Counted from the first letter of the stretch, positions 1 through 5,019 are shown. The stretch: DNA of 7,180 nt from an uncultured Oscillibacter sp. (GCA_946494635.1 CAMMCS010000100.1:1-7180), one strand, 5' to 3'. Numbers and translations: made by a program. The notes: generated from the sequence alone by a model not told the origin.

Positions 1-247
1 CCACGATCCGGTAGGCCAGCCAGGCGCTCTTCCGGCTGACGGCCTCGTCCCGCTCATCCACCCGGGGGAGCCGGGACTCCCGGGACAGAGACCACCACAG
101 GTCAAAGCCGCCGGCCGCCAGCAGGATCACCAGGGCGATCAGCCACTTTGCCGAAAAACCCGTCACCAGCAGCACCACGCCGCAGGCCAGGGCCAGAAGC
201 AGGCTCAGGAGCCCGGCGGCAAAGCTCCGCTTGTTGTAGATCTTCAT
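1..247 (-). CDS. DUF2178-like small membrane protein, N-terminal part (cut by window edge)
   Basis: The first 82 codons are visible and the C-terminus lies beyond base 1. The protein starts MKIYNKRSF, then has two hydrophobic segments (about residues 9-30 and 34-52) and a charged cytoplasmic-looking stretch with VDERDEAVSRKS (63-74). That DER...K-S pattern resembles the motif of DUF2178-type predicted membrane proteins. It is a paralogue of the gene just upstream: both begin MKIY-K/R-rich, have two N-terminal helices, and carry a DERD motif at similar places. The start codon is 5 nt past the upstream stop, and its ribosome site (AGGGGGTGA) overlaps that stop, so the two are translationally coupled. 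It is the last visible gene of the XRE operon that starts near 1117. Function is unknown; in such operons the membrane proteins are usually assumed to work with the small regulator, which is inference. Confidence 0.8.
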   Translation of the reverse strand, partial: MKIYNKRSFAAGLLSLLLALACGVVLLVTGFSAKWLIALVILLAAGGFDLWWSLSRESRLPRVDERDEAVSRKSAWLAYRIV

Positions 248-252
248 TGCGC

Positions 253-678
253 TCACCCCCTGAACTCATAGTAGAAGTCGCCGGCGATCCGGGTGACCCA
301 GCCTGCAATGAACAGCACCATGCAGGGCAGGGCCGTCTGGATGTAGACCGCCTTGTCCGTCATGCCCCAGCCGATGAGGCACGCCGCCAGAATGGCAAAG
401 TTCAGCCAGTACAGCACCCGGAAGGACAGTGCCCGGCTCCGGCAGGTGTTATACCGATCCCGCTCGTCCCGGTCTGCGTCCTTGTCCTGGCGGGCTTTCT
501 CCCGGTCCAGGCTCCGGAGGATGCCGCTGACGCCGCAGAGGAGCAGGAGCACCGTCAGCACACCGTCCCTCAGGTCGAACCGCTCCCAGCCCACGAACAG
601 GCAGGTGCCCGGCAGAGCCAGCCCCAGGACCAGGCTGCCCACGCTGGCCCAGAACTTCTTCTTATAGTAGATTTTCAT
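253..678 (-). CDS. DUF2178-like four-helix membrane protein
   Basis: A 141-residue protein with four predicted membrane segments (about 10-30, 36-54, 87-106, 113-131). A highly charged cytoplasmic loop lies between helices 2 and 3 (residues 58-80, rich in D, R and K, with DRDERDRYNTCRSR). The DERD motif followed by a basic helix is what I associate with DUF2178-like predicted membrane proteins; I cannot confirm the family without a profile search. AGGAGG lies 12 nt before the ATG, slightly long, but the gene overlaps the preceding small ORF by 17 nt, so coupling may help initiation. The gene after it is a paralogue. No catalytic motif is visible. It may sense or respond to a membrane signal together with the XRE regulator, but the sequence alone does not show this. 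Confidence 0.85.
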   Translation of the reverse strand: MKIYYKKKFWASVGSLVLGLALPGTCLFVGWERFDLRDGVLTVLLLLCGVSGILRSLDREKARQDKDADRDERDRYNTCRSRALSFRVLYWLNFAILAACLIGWGMTDKAVYIQTALPCMVLFIAGWVTRIAGDFYYEFRG

Positions 679-844
679 TGTGCAGCTTTTCCTCCTTGCG
701 CTCTGCCGAAACTGCCGTCACGCCGGCAGAGAATATCACCAGCCCCGCTGTCATGGCCGCCGGGCAGGGCTTCAGGATCAGGCCGGTTCCCGGAACCCGT
801 TCCAGCATCCCGGCGGCAATCCGCCCCCTATGTCCAGTCCTCAT
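662..844 (-). CDS. Putative 60-residue membrane peptide between regulator and membrane proteins
   Basis: A short frame from ATG at 844 to TAA at 662 encodes 60 residues: a basic N-terminus (MRTGHRGRIAAG), one hydrophobic stretch at about 27-47 (PCPAAMTAGLVIFSAGVTAV) and a charged, hydrophilic C-terminus (SAERKEEKLHNENLL). The ATG has GGAGG 9 nt upstream, inside the regulator gene. It overlaps the regulator by 17 nt and the next membrane protein also by 17 nt, so it fills the interval between them exactly. An internal ATG at 808 would give 48 residues but has no good ribosome site. The frame stays open further upstream to 991, but that part is the out-of-frame shadow of the XRE gene. I recognise no family. 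Layout and hydrophobic segment favour a real small gene, but a noncoding interval cannot be excluded. Confidence 0.5.
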   Translation of the reverse strand: MRTGHRGRIAAGMLERVPGTGLILKPCPAAMTAGLVIFSAGVTAVSAERKEEKLHNENLL

Positions 845-1061
845 TTTCCCGATCCTCCAGCTCCTTGTTCTCCGCCAGGCAGTACAGCTCCTCCACCGTG
901 GTGTGGAACACCAGGGCCATCCGGTAGGCCAACAGCAGCGATGGATTGTACTGCCCCTTTTCCAGGGAGATGATGGTGCGGGAGGACACATGTACCAGAT
1001 CCGCCAGCTGCTGCTGGGTCAGCCCCGCCGCTGTCCGCAGCTCCCGCACACGATTTTTCAC
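828..1061 (-). CDS. Small XRE-family (Cro/CI-type) transcriptional regulator
   Basis: A 77-residue DNA-binding protein that is almost entirely one helix-turn-helix domain: KNRVRELRTAAGLTQQQLA, then recognition-helix region VSSRTIISLEKGQYNPSL, then the usual ALVFHTTVEELY tail. It resembles the short YgzD-like regulators that sit next to small membrane proteins in Firmicutes. I chose the GTG at 1061. The only ribosome site (AGGGGGG, 1068-1074) directly abuts the ATG at 1067 but is 6 nt from this GTG, and MKNR-type starts are typical of the family; ATG at 1067 would add two residues (M-V). It heads an operon with a 60-residue ORF and two membrane proteins. Its promoter at 1124-1151 is followed immediately by two 16-bp palindromes, the likely binding sites for this protein, implying negative autoregulation (inference). 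Confidence 0.92.
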   Translation of the reverse strand: MKNRVRELRTAAGLTQQQLADLVHVSSRTIISLEKGQYNPSLLLAYRMALVFHTTVEELYCLAENKELEDRENEDWT

Positions 1062-1067
1062 GACCAT

Positions 1068-1074
1068 CCCCCCT
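1068..1074 (-). promoter_or_regulatory. Ribosome binding site that decides the XRE start
   Basis: The mRNA-sense sequence AGGGGGG ends directly before the ATG at 1067 and 6 nt before the GTG at 1061. A zero-length spacer is not workable for a Shine-Dalgarno site, so GTG at 1061 is the better start. Confidence 0.55.
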
Positions 1075-1091
1075 GTCCGCGCCCCGAAAAC

Positions 1092-1123
1092 ATGAAGCTT
1101 CCTTCACATGAAGTATACTTCAT
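1092..1123. promoter_or_regulatory. Double operator: two abutting 16-bp inverted repeats
   Basis: Bases 1108-1123 form a perfect 16-bp palindrome, ATGAAGTATACTTCAT. Bases 1092-1107, directly adjoining, carry the same half-sites with one change, ATGAAGCTTCCTTCAC. The shared form is ATGAAG, four bases, CTTCAY. The perfect copy touches the -10 box (1124-1129) and covers the expected transcription start near 1117; the second lies just downstream in the leader. Site size and placement fit a dimeric Cro/CI-type repressor binding cooperatively, and the first gene transcribed encodes such a protein. The repeats and their position are seen directly; the assignment to this regulator is inference. Confidence 0.75.
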
Positions 1124-1151
1124 ATTATACACAGGGCCGTACCATTGTCAA
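1124..1151 (-). promoter_or_regulatory. SigmaA-type promoter of the XRE operon
   Basis: On the minus strand there is a consensus -35 TTGACA (1146-1151), a 16-nt spacer and a consensus -10 TATAAT (1124-1129). The predicted start is near 1117, inside the perfect palindrome, leaving a leader of about 55 nt. A fully consensus promoter under a double operator suggests a strong promoter normally held off by the repressor. Confidence 0.85.
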
Positions 1152-1186
1152 GCCCTATTTCCCAGTTTCCTCCCATGATCGCAGAA

Positions 1187-1212
1187 ACAGGCGGAGCCGC
1201 AGCTCCGCCTGT
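1187..1212 (-). terminator. Hairpin, probable terminator of the FUSC-HAD gene
   Basis: A perfect 11-bp stem (1187-1197 with 1202-1212) around a 4-nt loop lies 12 bp past the stop codon of the FUSC-HAD gene. In mRNA sense only a short T-rich tract (TTTCTG) follows, so termination may be imperfect, but the position between two units favours a terminator. Confidence 0.6.
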
Positions 1213-1223
1213 CAGACCGCTGT

Positions 1224-2492
1224 TCACTTTCTCTCCCAGAGATAGGGCTCATACAGGCGTTCCAGCCGCTTTACCGCCTGGTTCACGCCGCCCCGGATCA
1301 GGACATCGCCGCGGCCCTCCTGGGCGGTAATCACCACGCTTTTGGAAATGCCGAGCTCCTGCTTCAGCCGCTCCAGCATGGCCTCCCGGGAGGCGTCGCG
1401 GTTGTAGATCTTCAGATAGCTGTATCCGGGATACTCCGCCGCAGGGTAAAGCCACACCTTTACCTGCTCCAAAAGCCCCGCCTCTTCCAGCGCGCCGTAC
1501 AGGGCCTGCATCCGCTCTGTCAGGTCGATGCCCATGAGATACAGGATCGGACACTCCCGGTAATAGCGTCGGTTTACATAATTTCTATAAGGGGATGTCC
1601 GCAGTTTTTCAAAAATCGCCTGCTCCGTCTCGTGGCGGAAGGAGCCGTAGTAAATCATCAGGTTGTCGTCCAGCACGCCGTTGAGGAAGCAGTGAATGTC
1701 CTGGGCCTCAAACACCGCCTCACACCGGGCCACCAGATCTCCGGACAGCGTGCAGACCTGGAGGAACCGCTTGTTCCGCATGTCGTACAGCGCGGCGCCG
1801 CCCATGACGATGATTGGCAGGCGGAGCCGCAGATCTCCGGCCGTCTCCCAGACGGAGGCCGGTGTCCGCATGGTGGACAGGGTGAACTGGAGCCCGTCAT
1901 CCAGCATGCGGTTCAGCTGCACCCGGCTGTAGGGGGTCAGGGTTTCCTTCTCCGTCAGCAGCAGGCCGTCCAGCCCGGAGACGAACAGTACGTCCCGCCG
2001 TTTCCGGCGGGGCAGCTGGAAGCTGTTGACCGCCACGCCCACCAGAATCCCGATCATGGTCTCCGACGCCCGGTACCAGGCAAAAATCCAGGGGCTGGCG
2101 TCCGTCACATGGGTGGCGGCGATGCTCAGCAGCACAATGCCGGAGAGGGCCGCCGCATTGGCGGATTTCAGCGCCACCGCCAGCCACAGCGTGGGCACCA
2201 TCACCGCCGCGATAAGGATATAGCCCACCAGGGTCCCCCGGATCTCCAGCGCCATTTCCAGCAGCAGCGTGGCAATGCCGAACACGGTCCCGATGGCCGT
2301 GCCCACCATCCGCTGGATGGCCATGCGCTTTGTGTCCTCCGCATAGGGCTGGACGCACAGCAGCGCCGCGATGGAGGAATAGATGCGCATATCCTCCCGA
2401 TCCACCACCATGGATATCAGCAAGCAGATCAGCACCGCCGCGGCGGACTTCACCATCCGCATCCCGATGGGGGGCACAATATGGTCTGTCAT
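1224..2492 (-). CDS. FUSC/aromatic-acid-exporter-type membrane domain fused to a degenerate HAD (Cof-like) domain
   Basis: A 422-residue two-part protein. Residues 1-160 hold about six membrane segments (15-30, 38-50, 62-84, 87-108, 112-127, 134-157) with QRMVGTAIGTVFG (60-72) and YRASETMIGILVGVAVN (140-156), typical of the ArAE_1/FUSC superfamily linked to efflux of aromatic acids and similar anions. From 166 on it looks like a Cof-type HAD phosphatase: motif I region RDVLFVSGLDGLLL (166-179), motif II STMRT (206-210), a C2-like cap starting IIVMGGAALYDM (227-238), and a motif III-like stretch KIYNRDASREAMLERL (361-376). The Asp nucleophile of motif I (D-x-D-G) is Gly173, the motif III Lys is Arg369, and GDxxND appears as QEGRGD (391-396). 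It should therefore be catalytically dead and may be a sensor or regulatory domain. The start is supported by GGGAGGAGG 6 nt upstream. It is transcribed alone from the promoter at 2580-2607. Substrate unknown. Confidence 0.88.
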   Translation of the reverse strand: MTDHIVPPIGMRMVKSAAAVLICLLISMVVDREDMRIYSSIAALLCVQPYAEDTKRMAIQRMVGTAIGTVFGIATLLLEMALEIRGTLVGYILIAAVMVPTLWLAVALKSANAAALSGIVLLSIAATHVTDASPWIFAWYRASETMIGILVGVAVNSFQLPRRKRRDVLFVSGLDGLLLTEKETLTPYSRVQLNRMLDDGLQFTLSTMRTPASVWETAGDLRLRLPIIVMGGAALYDMRNKRFLQVCTLSGDLVARCEAVFEAQDIHCFLNGVLDDNLMIYYGSFRHETEQAIFEKLRTSPYRNYVNRRYYRECPILYLMGIDLTERMQALYGALEEAGLLEQVKVWLYPAAEYPGYSYLKIYNRDASREAMLERLKQELGISKSVVITAQEGRGDVLIRGGVNQAVKRLERLYEPYLWERK

Positions 2493-2512
2493 AGGCTGCC
2501 TCCTCCCTCCCG

Positions 2513-2542
2513 CGGGGCCGCGGGCATCCTTCGGCGGCCCCG
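2513..2542 (-). promoter_or_regulatory. GC-rich hairpin in the FUSC-HAD leader
   Basis: The roughly 80-nt leader between promoter and start contains a perfect 9-bp GC-only stem (2534-2542 with 2513-2521) around a 12-nt loop. A competing smaller stem (CCCGC 2509-2513 with GCGGG 2520-2524) would use part of the same bases and lie right against the ribosome site at 2499-2509. This may only reflect GC richness; no known riboswitch class is recognisable. Confidence 0.3.
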
Positions 2543-2579
2543 GAAGCTCCAGGGTGCCGGGCCATTCGGCATGATAACT

Positions 2580-2607
2580 ATTGTAACATGCTTTTGGAAT
2601 TTTACAA
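2580..2607 (-). promoter_or_regulatory. Promoter of the FUSC-HAD gene
   Basis: On the minus strand: -35 TTGTAA (2602-2607), 16-nt spacer, -10 TACAAT (2580-2585) preceded by TGT, an extended -10. It sits in an AT-rich patch immediately after the terminator of the phosphoribosyltransferase gene. Predicted start is near 2573. Confidence 0.65.
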
Positions 2608-2625
2608 GGACTTTACAAACACCGC

Positions 2626-2658
2626 AAAAAAGGAGGCGCACCCTCAGGTGCGCCTCCT
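2626..2658 (-). terminator. Rho-independent terminator of the phosphoribosyltransferase gene
   Basis: An 11-bp perfect stem (2647-2657 with 2632-2642; an A-T pair can extend it) with a 4-nt loop, followed in mRNA sense by six T (2626-2631). It starts 14 bp past the TGA stop. A strong intrinsic terminator, which makes the downstream FUSC-HAD gene dependent on its own promoter. Confidence 0.93.
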
Positions 2659-2671
2659 CGCTGCTCGCTGC

Positions 2672-3232
2672 TCAGTCCTTCACGGTGCCGTCGGCGTTGA
2701 ATACCGGCAGCTTCTCCAGGAACCTGATGTCCGTCCGCTCCGCGGCCTCGCCCTCCGCCAGGACGGCCACCCGGCCGGTGACGGTGCCGCCCGCCAGGGC
2801 CACCAGCTCCTCCATGGCGTGGAGGGAGCCGCCGGTGGAGATCACGTCATCCATCAGCAGGATCCGTTTGCCCTGGATCAGCGCCGCGTCGTCCCGGCCC
2901 AGATACAGCCGCTGGGTGCCCGCGGTGGTGATGGAGGTGTCCTCCACATGGATGGGGTCCGGCATATAGGCCTTGGGGCCCTTCCGGGCGATGAAGTACT
3001 TCTTCGCCCCGGACTGGCGGGCCATCTCATGGATCAGGGGGATGCTCTTGGCCTCCGCCGTCAGCATGTAGTCGTAGTCCTCCGCCGGGACCAGCTTTAA
3101 AAGCTCCCGGGCGCAGGCCACGGTCAGCTCCGCGTCGCCGAACACGATGAACGCGCCGATGTACAGGTCGTCTGTCACCTTGCAGATGGGAAGGTCCCGG
3201 CGCAGGCCCGCCACAGTCATAGAATACGTCAT
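2672..3232 (-). CDS. Adenine/xanthine-type phosphoribosyltransferase
   Basis: A 186-residue type I phosphoribosyltransferase, transferring a base to PRPP with release of pyrophosphate; cytosolic purine salvage is the usual role. The 13-residue PRPP-binding signature is ILLMDDVISTGGS (124-136). Other Apt-like features are TAEAKSIPLIHEMARQSG (58-75), where Apt has its GxExRG region, and the basic ARKGPKAYM (82-90), matching the Apt RKPGK loop. About 185 residues is normal for Apt/Xpt. I chose ATG 3232 because AGGAGG lies 8 nt upstream; a TTG at 3262 or ATG at 3253 in the same frame has no ribosome site and would fall inside the leader. The gene is monocistronic, between its own promoter (3292-3319) and a strong terminator. 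The base used (adenine, hypoxanthine, xanthine or another) cannot be read from the sequence; the GxExRG region diverges from true Apt, so I give no symbol. Confidence 0.9.
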   Translation of the reverse strand: MTYSMTVAGLRRDLPICKVTDDLYIGAFIVFGDAELTVACARELLKLVPAEDYDYMLTAEAKSIPLIHEMARQSGAKKYFIARKGPKAYMPDPIHVEDTSITTAGTQRLYLGRDDAALIQGKRILLMDDVISTGGSLHAMEELVALAGGTVTGRVAVLAEGEAAERTDIRFLEKLPVFNADGTVKD

Positions 3233-3235
3233 ATC

Positions 3236-3285
3236 AGGTGCCTCCTCTATCATTTCCCTCAAATGGATGGTGCCTGGGAGGCACC
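3236..3285 (-). promoter_or_regulatory. Phosphoribosyltransferase leader with two mutually exclusive pairings over the ribosome site
   Basis: The mRNA should begin at about 3285 with GGTGCCTCC. These bases can pair with AGGCACC (3269-3275) to form a 7-bp, 3-nt-loop hairpin at the very 5' end. Alternatively GGTGCCTCC (3277-3285) pairs over 9 perfect bp with GGAGGCACC (3237-3245), which covers the Shine-Dalgarno AGGAGG (3241-3246). The two structures exclude each other, so the leader could switch ribosome access. The leader is only about 53 nt and matches no metabolite riboswitch I know. Complementarity is seen directly; regulation is inference. Confidence 0.5.
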
Positions 3286-3291
3286 GTACTT

Positions 3292-3319
3292 ATTATATAA
3301 TCTGCGTGGGAAAAGTCAA
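3292..3319 (-). promoter_or_regulatory. SigmaA-type promoter of the phosphoribosyltransferase gene
   Basis: On the minus strand: -35 TTGACT (3314-3319), 16-nt spacer, -10 TATAAT (3292-3297). Predicted start is near 3285, exactly at the first base of the leader hairpin. Confidence 0.85.
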
Positions 3320-3336
3320 GGAGGCTTCTGGGGTAT

Positions 3337-3355
3337 CCGGCCCGGGGCCTGCCGG
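3337..3355 (-). terminator. Weak hairpin after the anti-sigma gene
   Basis: A 5-bp GC stem (3351-3355 with 3337-3341) starts about 11 bp past the stop of the anti-sigma gene. No T-tract follows directly. It may mark the 3' end of the transcript, but the evidence is weak and read-through into the phosphoribosyltransferase gene is possible. Confidence 0.25.
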
Positions 3356-3366
3356 GGGCGGAGCTG

Positions 3367-4338
3367 TCAGCCGGGCATCTCCCGCGCGCCGGCAGGCATC
3401 TCTGCCGCGGGATCCTCCGCAGACGCCTCACCGCCTCCTGGCTCGGGAGACAGGGGCACTTCCGAAATATGCGTGCCCGCCGCCGGATCCTCTGCCCCGC
3501 CGGCCTCCGTTCCCAGCTTTTCCCAGAGATAGGCCGTCACGTCGTCCAGAGTCACGATCTCCCCGTCCGATGCCGGGATGTCGTAGACGTCCGAGGCGTA
3601 GGAGACGCCGTCGCCGGTGTCCAGGAACAGGAAGCGGCGGCCCTCGTCCATGTAGAGCTCCGCCAGGTCCGCGTAGCAGAAGTAGCTGTCTCCGCTGCCC
3701 CAGCCCGTTTCCGGGGTGGCCACGTAGGGCATGAAGATGGCCTCGCTGCCCACTTCCAGATTCTCCAGGTCCCCGGAGAGTGAGGTGGAGACCCCAGGCC
3801 CGCCACGATACGCCACGTTGTAGGTGTCCCCCGCCGCCAGGTCCCCCCGGAGGCAGTCGGAGACCTCCACAGAGGCCACGGTATAGGTCTCCTCCAGGCC
3901 GCCCACGGTGACTTCAAAGTACCGCATGCCCATCACCGTGCCCCGGAAGATCACGGTGTCCAGGGCCAGGATCTCCTCCGGGTCCAGCCACACCAGGCTG
4001 GAGTCTGCGGCGGCGCTGTTGAACGGGCCGGCCCAGGTCCCATCGGAGCCGTCGATCTCCCGGATCTCCGCCCCCACGGAGTACCGGGGGGCCAGGGGGC
4101 CGTCGGTTTCGTCCAGGCCGCTTTCGCCGGCGCTCTCCTGGGCGATCTCCTGGTCAGAGATCCCGCCAATGCCCAGGCGGCTCATGCCGAAGGCCCCCGC
4201 CAGCACCACCGCCAGGCAGGCCGCCAGGGCCCCGTACCGCCGCCAGCGGGGGGCGGTTCTGTTTGGCTTTTCCGCTGCGTCGGCAATCTGGTCCTCCCGG
4301 ACCTCCCCCACGGCCCGGAACAGCTCTTCTCTCGTCAT
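3367..4338 (-). CDS. Probable membrane-bound anti-sigma factor (partner of the ECF sigma factor)
   Basis: A 323-residue single-pass membrane protein. Residues 1-35 are cytoplasmic (MTREELFRAVGEVREDQIADAA plus a basic patch RWRR), 36-55 form one membrane helix, and the remaining ~265 residues should be outside. The external part has an acidic linker (60-100), then a beta-rich region with IFRGTVMGMRYFEV, TYTVASVEVSDCLRGDL and NVAYRGGPG (130-182), a second region (195-275), and an acidic, proline-rich tail (280-323) with two EDPAA copies. The ATG overlaps the sigma stop in ATGA, so the two are translationally coupled, the standard layout of sigma/anti-sigma pairs. The short cytoplasmic part would bind the sigma factor. 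There is no HxxxCxxC zinc anti-sigma motif. Function is assigned from context and topology, not from a recognised domain; the external domain presumably senses an unknown envelope signal. Confidence 0.78.
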   Translation of the reverse strand: MTREELFRAVGEVREDQIADAAEKPNRTAPRWRRYGALAACLAVVLAGAFGMSRLGIGGISDQEIAQESAGESGLDETDGPLAPRYSVGAEIREIDGSDGTWAGPFNSAAADSSLVWLDPEEILALDTVIFRGTVMGMRYFEVTVGGLEETYTVASVEVSDCLRGDLAAGDTYNVAYRGGPGVSTSLSGDLENLEVGSEAIFMPYVATPETGWGSGDSYFCYADLAELYMDEGRRFLFLDTGDGVSYASDVYDIPASDGEIVTLDDVTAYLWEKLGTEAGGAEDPAAGTHISEVPLSPEPGGGEASAEDPAAEMPAGAREMPG

Positions 4339-4886
4339 AGCCCGTATCCCTCCCGGATCAGATGTTCCCGCAGTCCCTTCCGGGTGCGGTGGAGCAGGGA
4401 TTTCACCTTGGATATGGAGTCGCCGTACCGGCGGGCGATGTCCTCCAGACTGTCGCCGTACCAGTACCGGCGGAGGAAGGTCCGCCGGGCCGCCGGGGAC
4501 ACGGTGTCCAGATAATCGGAGATGGCCTCTCCCAGGGCATGGAGGTCCAGGGATTCCTCCAGGGGCGCGCCGGAGACGCACTCCCCCAGCTCCTCCAGCA
4601 CTGCCGGCAGGGCGCCCCGGCACTGGGCGGTGTTGTAGTCGTACCGGTCCAGGGCGGTGTTCCGGGCGATGCGGCCCAGGAAGGGCGGCAGGCGGATAGG
4701 CCGCTGGGGCGGCATGGCGTTCCAGGCCCCCAGCCAGGTGTCGTTCAGGCACTCCTCGCTGTCCCGGCCGTCCCCCAGGAGCCGCCGGATGATGGCGCCG
4801 CAGTAGGCGCCGTATTTGGCTGCGGTGGCCCGGATGGCCTCCTCGGAGCGGGCCCAGTACAGTGCCACGATGTCCTTGTCCTCCAT
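4335..4886 (-). CDS. ECF-type RNA polymerase sigma factor
   Basis: A 183-residue sigma-70 family protein of ECF size with only regions 2 and 4. Region 2 covers about 10-85: DSEECLNDTWLGAWNAMPP (42-60) is core-binding region 2.1-2.2, and FLGRIARNTALDRYDYNTAQ (69-88) is region 2.4, which reads the -10 box. Region 4 covers about 120-178: RRTFLRRYWYGDSLEDIARRYGDS with helix-turn-helix ISKVKSLLHRTRKGLREHL (158-176), which reads the -35 box. ATG 4886 has GAGAGGGA 6 nt upstream. A longer frame from 4920 belongs to another reading frame and is not the start. It overlaps the putative anti-sigma gene by 4 nt, and an ECF-type promoter lies upstream, so it probably drives its own transcription when released from the anti-sigma factor. 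The signal and other targets are not visible in this window. Confidence 0.95.
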   Translation of the reverse strand: MEDKDIVALYWARSEEAIRATAAKYGAYCGAIIRRLLGDGRDSEECLNDTWLGAWNAMPPQRPIRLPPFLGRIARNTALDRYDYNTAQCRGALPAVLEELGECVSGAPLEESLDLHALGEAISDYLDTVSPAARRTFLRRYWYGDSLEDIARRYGDSISKVKSLLHRTRKGLREHLIREGYGL

Positions 4887-4925
4887 AGTGATCCCTCTCT
4901 TGTTCGAAAGCTGCTTTCATCTATA

Positions 4926-4954
4926 CAGTCGGAAAATAGGGAGCAGAGGTTGCA
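4926..4954 (-). promoter_or_regulatory. ECF-type promoter, probably autoregulated by the downstream sigma factor
   Basis: On the minus strand TGCAACC (4948-4954) and CGACTG (4926-4931) are separated by 16 nt, with an A/T-rich stretch upstream (4961-4972). The AAC core in the -35 and a CG-starting -10 at this spacing are hallmarks of ECF promoters. No good sigmaA -35 fits the nearby TATAGA. Expected start is near 4919, about 33 nt before the sigma gene. Confidence 0.65.
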
Positions 4955-4982
4955 GGCGGGAAAACATTTTTTGCCGAAACAG

Positions 4983-5011
4983 AAAACGGGCCGACGGTGT
5001 CCCGCCGGCCC
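4983..5011 (-). terminator. Rho-independent terminator of thrC
   Basis: A 10-bp stem (5002-5011 with 4988-4997; one pair is a G-U wobble in the minus-strand RNA) with a 4-nt loop, followed by GTTTTCTGTTT. It begins 8 bp past the thrC stop and separates this unit from the sigma operon. Confidence 0.85.
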
Positions 5012-5019
5012 ATTGCCAT

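Noticed and set aside
148..927. 259-codon open frame on the plus strand over the XRE operon
   Set aside because: Antisense to four overlapping minus-strand genes; P/R/S/Q-rich translation without motifs.
845..991. Upstream extension of the 60-codon ORF
   Set aside because: It lies inside the XRE gene in another frame; the W/R/T/S-rich translation is a shadow.
1188..1832. 15-bp direct repeat CAGGCGGAGCCGCAG at 1188-1202 and 1818-1832
   Set aside because: One copy is an arm and loop of the terminator hairpin, the other is coding sequence; no mobile element features accompany them, and such GC-rich matches are expected by chance.
1632..2969. 445-codon open frame on the plus strand
   Set aside because: It is antisense to the FUSC-HAD and phosphoribosyltransferase genes, which have clear domains, promoters and terminators. 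Its composition (rich in H, Q, G, R, P) is that of a GC-rich shadow, and it runs through two terminators and promoters.
3233..3262. Longer phosphoribosyltransferase starting at TTG 3262 or ATG 3253
   Set aside because: No ribosome site precedes either codon, while ATG 3232 has AGGAGG 8 nt upstream and begins where the family homology begins.
4339..4920. N-terminal extension of the anti-sigma frame up to 4920
   Set aside because: This part is out of frame with, and fully covered by, the well-supported sigma factor. The ATG at 4338 with the ATGA overlap and a GGGAGG upstream is the real start.
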